A DNA stretch of 64,000 nucleotides from Streptomyces galbus (GTDB taxonomy: Bacteria > Actinomycetota > Actinomycetes > Streptomycetales > Streptomycetaceae), in contig NZ_SZPR01000007.1 of assembly GCF_005280195.1 (NCBI RefSeq), positions 21,968 to 85,967 on the forward strand, given 5' to 3'. Position 1 is the stretch's first letter, and each line of letters begins with the position of its first letter. The notes beneath the pieces were generated by a model. The model saw nothing but the letters and a program-made list of their open reading frames with translations. It made no database searches and was not told the origin of the DNA. Below are positions 44,303 to 52,272 of this stretch, piece after piece. A program made the position numbers and the translations under genes.

Positions 44303-44656
44303 GTGGACCCGACGACACCGCCCGTGCTCACGCTGACCGGTCCCGCCACCCGCACCGAGGTGGCGGGCCTGTGCGACGCCGTGCGCGCCCTGCTGGAGGC
44401 CGGCGCCGTCCGGGTGGTCGTCTGCGACGTCACCGGGGCCGGACCACCGGGCCTGCCCGTGGTGGACACCCTGGCCCGTCTGGAGCTGGCCGCCCGGCGG
44501 GCCGGGGGGCACCTCAGGCTGCGGGGGGCCGGCCCCGCCCTACGCGCCCTGCTCGCCCTGGTCGGCATCCCCTTCGAGATGGAGGGGGACCCCGAACAGC
44601 GGGAACCACCGCTGGGTGTCGAGGAAGAAGTGGAACCCGGTGAGGCGGCCGTCTGA
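44303..44656 (+). CDS. STAS-domain protein (anti-anti-sigma-like)
   Basis: 117 residues with a STAS-like fold: VLTLTGPATRTEVAGLCDAVRALLE, VRVVVCDVTGAG, LARLELAARRAGGHLRLRGAG. The usual phosphorylatable Ser before LPVVDTLARL is not obvious (GAGPPGLPVV), which is atypical. GTG 44303 is the start. Its last 117 bases overlap the 3' end of the convergent sigma factor gene. Overlap and lack of conserved Ser lower certainty about function; it may be a degenerate MlaB-type STAS protein. Confidence 0.7.
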   Translation: MDPTTPPVLTLTGPATRTEVAGLCDAVRALLEAGAVRVVVCDVTGAGPPGLPVVDTLARLELAARRAGGHLRLRGAGPALRALLALVGIPFEMEGDPEQREPPLGVEEEVEPGEAAV

Positions 44657-45556
44657 GATCTCCAGCACCTGGATCGCCCAGGGGGCGTAGCCGCCCTTCT
44701 CCGGGTCGGGCTTGTACTGCGCGAACCCCGGCAGGCCGTTGACCTGCACCGGCAGCAGCCGCGAGCCCGCGCACGCGGAGCCGAACGTGGTCATGAAGCC
44801 GGCGATGTCGTCGTGGCCGGTCAGCCACAGGTCGAACGGCGGCATCGTCATGACGGCGTCCTCGTGCAGCAGCGCCGTCAGCGCCGTCATGTCGTACCCC
44901 TCGAAGGCCGCCACATAGCGGTCCAGCAGCTTGCGCTGCTCGTCGTCCAGCGGGTCGGAGACGGACGCCGAGGCCGCCTTGTCGTCCCGCTCGGCGAGGG
45001 TCGCCCGGGCCCGCTGCAGCGCGCTGTTGACCGACGCGACCGACGTGCCGAGCAGCTCGGCGACCTCGCTGGCCCGCCAGGCCAGCACCTCGCGCAGGAT
45101 CAGCACCGCCCGCTGCTTGGGCGGCAGTTGCTGCAGCGCCGCCATGAACGCCAGCCGCACCGACTCCTTGGCCACGGCCGCCTCGGCCGGGTCCTCCACG
45201 GTGGGCAGCACGCGCGCGTCGGGCATGGGTTCCAGCCAGGTGTGGTCGGGGCGGGGGGAGAGGGCGGCCCGCGCCAGCGGCGTGGCCTCCTGGAGGTCCA
45301 TGGGGCGGGCCCGCTTGTTGCCCGCGGTCAGCATGTCCAGGCAGACGTTCGTCGCGATGCGGTAGAGCCAGGAGCGCAGGCTGGAGCGGCCCTCGAACGT
45401 GGCGTAGCTCCGCCAGGCGCGCACCATCGTGTCCTGCACCGCGTCCTCGGCCTCGAAGGAGGAGCCGAGCATCCGGTAGCAGTACCCGGTCAGTTCGACC
45501 CGGTGCTTCTCCAGCCTGACGTCGAGGTCCTCGACCGTCGTCGTGCTGTCCGTCAT
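44540..45556 (-). CDS. ECF sigma factor with SnoaL-like C-terminal domain
   Basis: 338 residues. Sigma region 2 reads ELTGYCYRMLGSSFEAEDAVQDT and LRSWLYRIATNVCLDML. Region 4 reads LPPKQRAVLILREVLAWRASEVAELLG and SVNSALQRARATL. A further 140 residues form a SnoaL_2-like domain (LLDRYVAAFEGYDMTALTALLHEDAVMTMPPF) ending GFHFFLDTQRWFPLFGVP. Such ECF proteins are controlled by this fused domain rather than by a separate anti-sigma factor. ATG 45556 is the natural start. It corresponds by position to SCO4895 of S. coelicolor (recalled). Confidence 0.9.
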   Translation of the reverse strand: MTDSTTTVEDLDVRLEKHRVELTGYCYRMLGSSFEAEDAVQDTMVRAWRSYATFEGRSSLRSWLYRIATNVCLDMLTAGNKRARPMDLQEATPLARAALSPRPDHTWLEPMPDARVLPTVEDPAEAAVAKESVRLAFMAALQQLPPKQRAVLILREVLAWRASEVAELLGTSVASVNSALQRARATLAERDDKAASASVSDPLDDEQRKLLDRYVAAFEGYDMTALTALLHEDAVMTMPPFDLWLTGHDDIAGFMTTFGSACAGSRLLPVQVNGLPGFAQYKPDPEKGGYAPWAIQVLEISDGRLTGFHFFLDTQRWFPLFGVPLHLEGDADQGEQGA

Positions 45557-45656
45557 CGTCGTCCACCCGCCCCTGTGGCCGTCCTGTGGCGCGCCTTCGC
45601 GTCTCTCCTCCGGAAGCTACCGCAGCCCACTGACAACGGCCCGCCGAGTCCGCGAA

Positions 45657-45690
45657 AGCCCAGGTCGGAGGGGGTGCTCCGACCCGGGCT
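45657..45690 (-). terminator. Hairpin terminator after MFS gene
   Basis: AGCCCAGGTCGGAG (45657-45670) and CTCCGACCCGGGCT (45677-45690) form a 14-bp stem with one mismatch and a 6-base loop. On the minus strand it is followed by TTTCG, downstream of the MFS gene. Confidence 0.75.
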
Positions 45691-45736
45691 CAGGGAGGCG
45701 CGGGAGCCCCCGGCGCCGGGCGCCGGGGCGAGGTCC

Positions 45737-47023
45737 TCAGTGGGCCGGCACCGGCTCCCGGCGGGCCGCCACCCGCGCCGCGCGCGTGCCGCACAGGGTG
45801 ATGCCCACCACGCCGAGCACGGCGAGCAGGCCCACGCCGACCGTCCCGGCCCAGCCGCCGGAGTGGAAGGCCAGGGCGCCCACCGTGCTGCCGGCGCTGG
45901 AGCCGACGTAGTACGCGGACTGGTACAGCGCACTGGCCTGGGCGCGGCCCGTGGTGGCCGTCCGGCTGACCGCCGAGGACGCCACCGCGTGGCCCGCGAA
46001 GAAGCCCGCGGTGATGAGGACCAGGCCCAGCAGGACGGGCGCCAGGCTGTCGCCCAGCGACAGCAGCAGGCCCGCCGCCGTGGTGCCGCCCGCCAGGTAC
46101 AGGGCGCCCCGGCGGCCGAGGCGGCCCACCAGGCGGCCGGCTGTCGACGCCGACACGGTGCCGACCAGGTAGACCAGGAAGATCGAGCCGACGACGCCCT
46201 GCGGCAGGCCGAACGGCTGCTCGGTGAGGCGGTAGCCGATCACCGTGTAGACCCCGCCGAACACCGTCATGAACAGTGCGCCGATGGCGTAGAGCCGGCG
46301 CAGCAGCGGGTTCGCCAGGTGGCCGCGGACGGTGCCGAGGAGCACCCGGGGGCGCAGCGAGCCCGGGGTGAAGTGCCGCGGCGCGGGCAGCAGCAGCCGG
46401 AACGCCACCGCGCAGGCCACCGCGAGCGCGCCGATCACGCCGACGGCGGCCCGCCAGCCCCACTCCTGCGCGACCCAGCCGGTGATGACCCGGCCGCTCA
46501 TCCCGCCGACGCTGTTGCCCGCGACGAACAGGCCGATCGCGGTCACCAGCGCCTTGGGCCGCACCTCCTCCGCGAGGTACGCCGTCGCCGACGCCGGGAG
46601 CCCGGCCAGCGCGGCGCCCTGCACCGCCCGCAGCACCACCAGCGCGCCGATCGACGGCGCGAAGGGCACCAGGACGCCGACGGCCACCGCGACCGCCAGC
46701 GAGGCCGTCATCACCGTGCGGCGGCCGTAGCGCTCGGACAGGGCGCTCATCGGCAGGACGAACAGCGCGAGGCCGCCGGTCGCCGCCGCGACCGTCCAGC
46801 TCGCCTCGCCGGCCGCGACCCCGAACTCCCCGGAGATCAGCGGCAGCAGCGCCTGGGTGGAGTACAGCAGGGCGAAGGTGGCGACGCCCGCGAGGAACAG
46901 GGCGAGGCTCATCCGGCGGTAACCGGGGCCGCCCGGCGCCATGCGGGAGTCCGTAGGGGAGTCGGGGGAGGCTGGCAGGGAGGCGCCCACGGTGGTGGAC
47001 GCCCCGGTATCGGCGGGAGACAT
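45737..47023 (-). CDS. Major facilitator superfamily transporter
   Basis: 428 residues with twelve membrane helices. LALFLAGVATFALLYSTQALLPLI opens the first helix, ALSERYGRRTVMTASL is the MFS loop motif A, and a second loop (GRLVGRLGRRGALYLAGG) marks the second half. The pattern resembles YnfM-type drug or arabinose efflux proteins. ATG 47023 is chosen (MSPADTG) because the frame before it runs into the divergent LysR promoter. The adjacent LysR gene probably regulates it. Substrate unknown. Confidence 0.88.
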   Translation of the reverse strand: MSPADTGASTTVGASLPASPDSPTDSRMAPGGPGYRRMSLALFLAGVATFALLYSTQALLPLISGEFGVAAGEASWTVAAATGGLALFVLPMSALSERYGRRTVMTASLAVAVAVGVLVPFAPSIGALVVLRAVQGAALAGLPASATAYLAEEVRPKALVTAIGLFVAGNSVGGMSGRVITGWVAQEWGWRAAVGVIGALAVACAVAFRLLLPAPRHFTPGSLRPRVLLGTVRGHLANPLLRRLYAIGALFMTVFGGVYTVIGYRLTEQPFGLPQGVVGSIFLVYLVGTVSASTAGRLVGRLGRRGALYLAGGTTAAGLLLSLGDSLAPVLLGLVLITAGFFAGHAVASSAVSRTATTGRAQASALYQSAYYVGSSAGSTVGALAFHSGGWAGTVGVGLLAVLGVVGITLCGTRAARVAARREPVPAH

Positions 47024-47086
47024 GCCACCGACGCTACGGACGCCCCACTCATCCGTCCAATGCACGGACTGCCCATAATCGTTCCC
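47024..47086. promoter_or_regulatory. Divergent MFS/LysR promoter with LysR-box-like sequence
   Basis: The 63-base gap contains CCAATGCACGGACTGCCCATAATCG, an AT-richer patch with an imperfect dyad of the TGCA-N-TGCC sort where LysR regulators usually bind. Exact half-sites are not certain. Confidence 0.5.
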
Positions 47087-48049
47087 ATGGTGCATCAGCT
47101 CAGGTCCGGAGCCCGCCTGTCACCGTCCAGTGACACAGAAGACACGACCGACATGGGGATGCTGCTCGCGCCGCGGCTCGCCCACTTCGCCGGCGTGGCC
47201 CGCACCGAGCACGTCACCCGGGCCGCGCAGGAGATGAACGTCCCGCAGTCCACCCTCTCGCGCGCGATGGCCCGCCTGGAACAGGACCTGGGCGTCGACC
47301 TGTTCGCCCGGCACGGCCGGACCGTCTCGCTGACGCCCGCGGGCCGCACCTTCCTCACCTCCGTCGAACGGGCCCTCGCCGAGGTGCGGCGCGCCGCCGA
47401 CGAGGTCCGCGCCGACGCCGACGCGGCCACCGGCAAGGTCGCGTTCGGCTTCCTGCACACCATGGGCGCCGAGACCGTGCCCGCCCTGCTGCACGCCTTC
47501 CGCGCCGACCACCCCCGTGTGCGCTTCGGGCTCGTCCAGAACCACGGCGAGGCGATGCTGGAGGGGCTGCGGGCGGGGCAGCTCGACCTGTGCCTGACCT
47601 CGCCCGTGCCGGACGCGCCCGACCTGGTCGCGCGCCGCCTGGACGAGCAGAAGCTGCGCCTGGTGGTCCCCGCCGACCACCGCCTCGCGGGCCGCAGGCG
47701 GGTCCGCCTCGCCGAGGCCGCCGAGGAGACCTTCGTGACCCTGGAACCGGGCTACGGGCTGCGCCGCATCACCGACGCGCTGTGCCAGGAGGCCGGCTTC
47801 CGGCCGAGGGTCGCCTTCGAGGGGGAGGAGGCGGAGACCCTGCGGGGCCTGGTCGCGGCCGGTCTCGGCGTGGCCCTGCTGCCCCCGCCGACGGTGCCCC
47901 GGCCGGGTGTCGTCGAACTGGCGGTCACCGCCCCGCGGGCGGTGCGCGAGATCGGCGTGGCCTGGCTGGCGGACCGCGAGGACACCCCGCCGGTGGCGGC
48001 CTTCAAGAAGTTCCTGCTCTCCCGCCGGGGCACCCTGCTCCCCGACTGA
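47087..48049 (+). CDS. LysR-family transcriptional regulator
   Basis: 320 residues. The helix-turn-helix is LAHFAGVARTEHVTRAAQEM plus QSTLSRAMARLEQDLGVDLF. The remaining part is a periplasmic-binding-like ligand domain (VAFGFLHTMGAETVPALLHAF, GQLDLCLTSP, LVAAGLGVALLPPP). ATG 47087 (MVHQLRS) has no strong ribosome site; a later ATG (47153) is possible. It is divergent from the MFS transporter, so it most likely activates or represses that gene in response to the exported compound. Confidence 0.9.
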   Translation: MVHQLRSGARLSPSSDTEDTTDMGMLLAPRLAHFAGVARTEHVTRAAQEMNVPQSTLSRAMARLEQDLGVDLFARHGRTVSLTPAGRTFLTSVERALAEVRRAADEVRADADAATGKVAFGFLHTMGAETVPALLHAFRADHPRVRFGLVQNHGEAMLEGLRAGQLDLCLTSPVPDAPDLVARRLDEQKLRLVVPADHRLAGRRRVRLAEAAEETFVTLEPGYGLRRITDALCQEAGFRPRVAFEGEEAETLRGLVAAGLGVALLPPPTVPRPGVVELAVTAPRAVREIGVAWLADREDTPPVAAFKKFLLSRRGTLLPD

Positions 48050-48076
48050 GGCCCCGCGCGGCCGTGCGGCCGTCCG

Positions 48077-48838
48077 TCAGCGCCGCAGCGAGCGCCCGAA
48101 CCCCGCCGCCAGGGGCATCCGCAGGCCCAGCGGCGGGGGTGCCGCGAAGGCGTCCGTCACCGGGCGGGAGAACGACCGCCCGAACAGTGTGCCGAGCACG
48201 AAGTCCTCCGCCAGCGAGTGCACTTCGTCCCGGTACTGGTGCAACCCGTGGCCGTCGGCGTGCACTTCGAAGCGGCACACCTCCCGGTTGGCCTTCTTCG
48301 CCCGCTCCGCCAGCCGGAACGACAGCTCCGGGTCGGTCCGCCGGTCGTTCGTGCCGTGCACGATCAGCACCCGCCGCCCCGCCAACTGCCGTACGGGCTC
48401 CGGTGTCCCGGCCACGTCCTCCTCCGGCAGCCAGGGCGCGAGCGCCAGCACGGAGGTGACGGCCTCGTGCCCGCCCGCGCGCAGCGCCGCCCGCCCGCCC
48501 ATGCCCGGGCCGGCCAGGCACACGGGGACGTCGCCGTAGCGCCGTACCGCCTCGTCCGCGGCCCAGGCCGCGTCCGCCGCCGGGTGGGCGTCGCTGCCGT
48601 TCCAGCCGCGGTAGCGGTAGTGCACGACGTGCGTGGCCAGTCCCTCCTCCCGGCCGGCGCGGGCCAGTCGCCGGCCGAGGCCGCGCACGGAGGCCGCCGC
48701 GCGCAGCGGCGAGGGTCTGCGGCCGGAGACCTCCTCGCCGCCGGGCAGCAGCAGGACGACCCCGCTCACCGACGTCGGTTCCGGTCCGATCGCCCTGCCC
48801 AGCCGGGCCGTTCGGGCCGGCGTCGCTTGTTGTGCCAT
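48077..48838 (-). CDS. Alpha/beta-hydrolase-fold protein lacking the usual nucleophile
   Basis: 253 residues. The fold is clear: VVLLLPGGEEVSG (oxyanion strand), THVVHYRYRGWNGSD, LIVHGTNDRRTDPELS (acid Asp) and HADGHGLHQY (His). At the nucleophile elbow, where relatives have G-x-S-x-G, it reads AGPGMGGRAAL, so Gly replaces the catalytic Ser. It is therefore probably not an ordinary esterase; it may bind a ligand or be inactive. It is convergent with the LysR gene and about 110 bases from the divergent add gene. Confidence 0.8.
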   Translation of the reverse strand: MAQQATPARTARLGRAIGPEPTSVSGVVLLLPGGEEVSGRRPSPLRAAASVRGLGRRLARAGREEGLATHVVHYRYRGWNGSDAHPAADAAWAADEAVRRYGDVPVCLAGPGMGGRAALRAGGHEAVTSVLALAPWLPEEDVAGTPEPVRQLAGRRVLIVHGTNDRRTDPELSFRLAERAKKANREVCRFEVHADGHGLHQYRDEVHSLAEDFVLGTLFGRSFSRPVTDAFAAPPPLGLRMPLAAGFGRSLRR

Positions 48839-48923
48839 GGCAGAACAGTGTCAGAAGCGCTGGTGTACGCCACCCTGCCGGGGGGTCACCGTTGCGTATC
48901 GACGGCCCGGCACGACGGGCGAT

Positions 48924-48935
48924 CTACGCGCGTAG
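48924..48935. promoter_or_regulatory. Nucleoside-regulon operator candidate upstream of add
   Basis: CTACGCGCGTAG is a perfect palindrome 16 bases before ATG 48952. It overlaps TAGGAG, the ribosome-site candidate, and so lies at or just after the transcription start. Confidence 0.8.
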
Positions 48936-48951
48936 GAGTTAGAGTGCCGCA

Positions 48952-50115
48952 ATGACGAGCCAGACCACCGCGACGGGCATCACCCCCAGCCCGGACCAGA
49001 TCCGCCGGGCGCCCAAGGTTCTGCTGCACGACCACCTCGACGGCGGGCTGCGCCCCGGCACGATCGTCGACCTCGCCCGCGCGACGGGCTACGCGCACCT
49101 CCCCGAGACCGACCCCGGCAAGCTCGGCGTCTGGTTCCGCGAGGCCGCCGACTCCGGGTCCCTGGAACGGTACTTGGAGACCTTCTCGCACACCGTCGGC
49201 GTCATGCAGACCCGCGACGCCCTCGTGCGGGTGGCCCGCGAGTGCGCCGAGGACCTCGCCGAGGACGGCGTCGTCTACGCCGAGGTGCGCTACGCCCCCG
49301 AACAGCACCTCGACGGCGGGCTGTCCCTCGAAGAGGTCGTCGAGGCGGTCAACGAGGGTTTCCGGGAGGGCGAACGCATCGCCCGCGCGAACGGCCACCG
49401 CATCCGCGTCGGCGCGCTGCTGACCGCCATGCGGCACGCCGCCCGCTCCCTGGAGATCGCCGAACTCGCCAACCGCTACCGGGACGTGGGCGTCGTCGGC
49501 TTCGACATCGCGGGCGCCGAGGCCGGCCACCCGCCGACCCGGCACCTGGACGCCTTCGAGTTCCTGAAGCGGGAGAACAACCACTTCACCATCCACGCCG
49601 GCGAGGCGTTCGGGCTGCCGTCCATCTGGCAGGCGCTGCAGTGGTGCGGCGCCGACCGGCTCGGGCACGGGGTGCGCATCATCGACGACATCGAGGTCGC
49701 CGGGGACGGCACCGTGAAGCTCGGGCGGCTCGCGTCGTACGTGCGCGACAAGCGGGTCCCGCTGGAGCTGTGCCCCAGCTCCAACCTCCAGACCGGGGCG
49801 GCGTCCTCGTACGAGGAGCACCCGATCGGGCTGCTTCGGAGGCTGCACTTCCGGGCCACCGTGAACACCGACAACCGGCTCATGTCCGGCACCAGCATGA
49901 GCCGGGAATTCGAGCACCTGGTCGACGCATTCGGGTACACGCTCGACGACATGCAGTGGTTCTCCGTCAATGCGATGAAATCAGCGTTCATTCCTTTCGA
50001 TGAACGACTGGCCATGATCAATGACGTGATCAAGCCCGGATATGCCGAGCTGAAATCCGAATGGCTGTTCCAGCAGACCGCTTCGACCAGGGGTTCTTCC
50101 GGCCGGGAGGGCTGA
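48952..50115 (+). CDS. add: Adenosine deaminase
   Basis: 387 residues. [21 protein letters not shown] carries the zinc-binding Hx[11 protein letters not shown] has His and the catalytic Glu, and [10 protein letters not shown] and CPSSNLQTG complete the metal and substrate site. It hydrolyses adenosine and deoxyadenosine to inosine forms in the cytosol. The start ATG 48952 follows TAGGAG within an overlapping palindromic operator. This placement links it to the nucleoside uptake operon 10 kb upstream. Confidence 0.95.
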   Translation: MTSQTTATGITPSPDQIRRAPKVLLHDHLDGGLRPGTIVDLARATGYAHLPETDPGKLGVWFREAADSGSLERYLETFSHTVGVMQTRDALVRVARECAEDLAEDGVVYAEVRYAPEQHLDGGLSLEEVVEAVNEGFREGERIARANGHRIRVGALLTAMRHAARSLEIAELANRYRDVGVVGFDIAGAEAGHPPTRHLDAFEFLKRENNHFTIHAGEAFGLPSIWQALQWCGADRLGHGVRIIDDIEVAGDGTVKLGRLASYVRDKRVPLELCPSSNLQTGAASSYEEHPIGLLRRLHFRATVNTDNRLMSGTSMSREFEHLVDAFGYTLDDMQWFSVNAMKSAFIPFDERLAMINDVIKPGYAELKSEWLFQQTASTRGSSGREG

Positions 50116-50250
50116 CCGGGGCGGTCGTGCGGCGCGGAGTGCGGGCGGGACTTCACCATCCGTCCGCATTTCGATGTTTGCGGTGGGCACCCGGGCATGT
50201 TTACGGTCGTGGACCGCTCGGTTCCCCGTATCCCATTCGAGGACGCATTC

Positions 50251-50604
50251 ATGAAGCAGTCTGCTGCCAAGACCCTCGGCGTCGCCACCCTCGGTGCCGC
50301 CTTCGCCGCCGCCGGCGCGGGCGCGGCGAACGCCGCCCCCGCCCTGCCGGACGCCGCCCAGACGCTGGACGGCGTCACCCGGACGCTGCCGGCCGAGACC
50401 GTCGCCCAGGCGGTGCCGGGGGCCGGCCAGGCGCTGAAGCAGGCCCAGCCGGCGGTCGGCGCGGGCCTGACCGCCGTCCAGCCGATCGCGGAGCGGCTCA
50501 TCGCCGAGGGCCCGACCAAGCCGGTCGCCGGCCTCCTCGGCGGCCTGCCGCTGCAGGGCCTGCCGACGCACGGCCTGCCCGTGAACGGGATCCCGCTGGG
50601 CTGA
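50251..50604 (+). CDS. Small secreted protein (Ala/Pro/Leu-rich)
   Basis: 117 residues. A signal peptide (KTLGVATLGAAFAAAGAGAANA, cleaved near ANAAP) precedes an Ala/Leu/Gly-rich mature part with LPDAAQTLDGVTRTLP and repeated GLP units (GLPLQGLPTHGLPVNGIPLG). ATG 50251 has GAGGA at the right distance. It shares the style of the secreted protein at 56706, though identity is low. No enzyme motif; function unknown. Confidence 0.8.
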   Translation: MKQSAAKTLGVATLGAAFAAAGAGAANAAPALPDAAQTLDGVTRTLPAETVAQAVPGAGQALKQAQPAVGAGLTAVQPIAERLIAEGPTKPVAGLLGGLPLQGLPTHGLPVNGIPLG

Positions 50605-50694
50605 GCCCGCCCGCACGCCGTCGGGGCGCACCGGTCGACTCCGGGTGCGCCCCGACGGCGTTCGTGTACGCGCCGGACGCGGCGCGCGGAGCGG

Positions 50695-50895
50695 TCACCA
50701 GGCGGTACGGGCCTTGTCCTCCGAGGGCAGCAGCGCCCACAGTGCCAGGTAGAGCAGGAACTGGGGGCCGGGCAGCAGGCAGGACACCAGGAAGACGACC
50801 CGCATCGTCGTGGCGGACGTGCCGAACCGCCGGGCCAGCGCGGCGCACACGCCGCCGATCACGCGTCCGTGGGTGGGTCGGGCGAGGCTGGACAT
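50695..50895 (-). CDS. PspC-domain membrane protein
   Basis: 66 residues: the PspC motif GRVIGGVCAALARRFGTSAT followed by two adjoining hydrophobic segments (MRVVFLVSCLLPGPQFLLYLALWALLP). Such single-domain proteins are associated with envelope-stress (phage-shock) functions. ATG 50895 is preceded by GAAGGAG, better than upstream candidates. Confidence 0.88.
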   Translation of the reverse strand: MSSLARPTHGRVIGGVCAALARRFGTSATTMRVVFLVSCLLPGPQFLLYLALWALLPSEDKARTAW

Positions 50896-50992
50896 GGCAG
50901 CGGCTCCTTCGCGGACGTCCGTCGGAGGCGGCCCCGGTGGCCCCTCGACTGTGCCTTCCACGGTAGGGGGACGAATCCGCCCGAGCGTCGCT

Positions 50993-51544
50993 CTACGGGG
51001 CGATCCCGACCCTGGGAATCGTCGGGGTGCGACCCTGAGCCGGCTCCTCCTGGCGGGGGGCCTGCGGGAGCCGGCGGTCCGCCCTGCGGCGGAGCCGGGT
51101 GCGGGCCGCCGGGACGACGAGCGCGTGGGCGAGGCCCACCCCGGCCGTGTTCAGCAGCAGCGCGTCCACGTCGACCACCTGGCCCGGCACGCCCGTCTGG
51201 AGCAGCTCGATGACCAGCGACAGCAGGGCGCCCGCCAGGACCGTGCGCACCAGCGAGGCGAGCGGGGAGGCGGCCGGCCGGCCGTGCACCAGGGGCAGCA
51301 GCACGCCCAGCGGGGCCAGCAGCCCGAGGCCGGTGCCGATCCGGCGGGCCGCCTGCGGCCAGCCGAGCGCGAGGTCGGCGCGGATGCCGGCGAACGGGTG
51401 CAGGTTCGTGGGCATGACCCACGGGACGTCCAGCGGGCGCAGCGCGTACCAGGCGACGAACGCGAGGTGTGCGGCCAGGAGAACACCCCCGGCCACACGG
51501 ATGCGGTACGCGGCGCTGCCGCCGATGGAGCCTTGACGCTGCAC
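50993..51544 (-). CDS. VanZ-family membrane protein
   Basis: 183 residues with four to five helices. RVAGGVLLAAHLAFVAWYALRP, NLHPFAGI, NLLGVLLPL-like LAPLGVLLPLVHG and VIELLQTGVPGQVVDVDALLLNTAG match VanZ. VanZ proteins are membrane proteins linked with low-level teicoplanin resistance, but this gene has no vancomycin-resistance neighbours, so a resistance role is not implied. GTG 51544 is the start. Confidence 0.88.
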   Translation of the reverse strand: MQRQGSIGGSAAYRIRVAGGVLLAAHLAFVAWYALRPLDVPWVMPTNLHPFAGIRADLALGWPQAARRIGTGLGLLAPLGVLLPLVHGRPAASPLASLVRTVLAGALLSLVIELLQTGVPGQVVDVDALLLNTAGVGLAHALVVPAARTRLRRRADRRLPQAPRQEEPAQGRTPTIPRVGIAP

Positions 51545-51660
51545 GACGGACTAGACGCCGGCCGCGGGACGATCGGTTCCGGACCACCCCCGAACCGGCG
51601 GACGAGGCGTGCGCCACACCTGGGGCGCCGCAGCCGCCGGCCGTCGGGTGACCCGGCCGT

Positions 51661-52272
51661 TCAGCCCCCGGTGACCTCGGAGGACGGCGGTTCGTTGCTG
51701 CCCGGGCGGGAGCGCACCTCGGAGGTGCAGGCGTAGCGGCGCGGCGGCTGGGTCCCCGGACCGCCGAGGACCACCGAGCCGTCGCCCTCGGTGGCCGCCG
51801 AGTCGGACAGCGTGCACACCACCTGCGCGAGGGCGTACGACGTCAGCGAGCCGGGGGCCGCGGACAGCCGCAGCGCGTCGTCCGGGTCGTCGGCGCCCGG
51901 ACCGCTCACCGTCACCCCGCCGCGCACGTCGGTGGTGTACCCGGCCTCCTTCTCGGCCGCCGACGGCGACTGCGCCAGCTGGTCCAGCAGGCCCTGCGCC
52001 ACCAGCACCCGCCGTTCGGCGCCGGCCGCGCCGTCGGGCACCGGGACCGCCCGGTCGACGGCCACCAGCGACGACCCGCACAGCAGGAACACCTGCACGG
52101 GCACGCCCTGGCCGCTCTGCGTGGCCCGGCCCGGGTCGGCGAGCGAGCAGCGCACCCGGGACGGCGCGGGCCCGAAGTCGGTCGGCACCTCGGTCGACCG
52201 GATCCCGCACCCGGCGAGCAGCGCGGCGAGCGCGGGCAGCGCCAGCAGGCCCGGCAGACGGCGTATGTTCAT
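51661..52272 (-). CDS. Lipoprotein of the afsQ operon
   Basis: 203 residues. The signal peptide ends with lipobox LAALLAGC. Mature features include PVQVFLLCGSSLVAVDRAVP and LSAAPGSLTSYALAQVVCTLSD, suggesting two extracytoplasmic lobes with a pair of cysteines. ATG 52272 overlaps the afsQ2 stop (ATGA). The coupled placement suggests it modulates AfsQ2 sensing. It matches by position the lipoprotein gene of the S. coelicolor afsQ locus (SCO4905, recalled). Molecular function unknown. Confidence 0.85.
   Translation of the reverse strand: MNIRRLPGLLALPALAALLAGCGIRSTEVPTDFGPAPSRVRCSLADPGRATQSGQGVPVQVFLLCGSSLVAVDRAVPVPDGAAGAERRVLVAQGLLDQLAQSPSAAEKEAGYTTDVRGGVTVSGPGADDPDDALRLSAAPGSLTSYALAQVVCTLSDSAATEGDGSVVLGGPGTQPPRRYACTSEVRSRPGSNEPPSSEVTGG

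Noticed and set aside
44813..47086. Long plus-strand open frame leading into the LysR gene
   Set aside because: It is antisense to the ECF sigma and MFS genes and has no recognisable domain before the LysR helix-turn-helix; LysR starts at 47087.
50993..51544. VanZ-like gene as part of a glycopeptide resistance cluster
   Set aside because: No vanH, vanA, vanX, vanR or vanS partners; neighbours are PspC and the afsQ operon.
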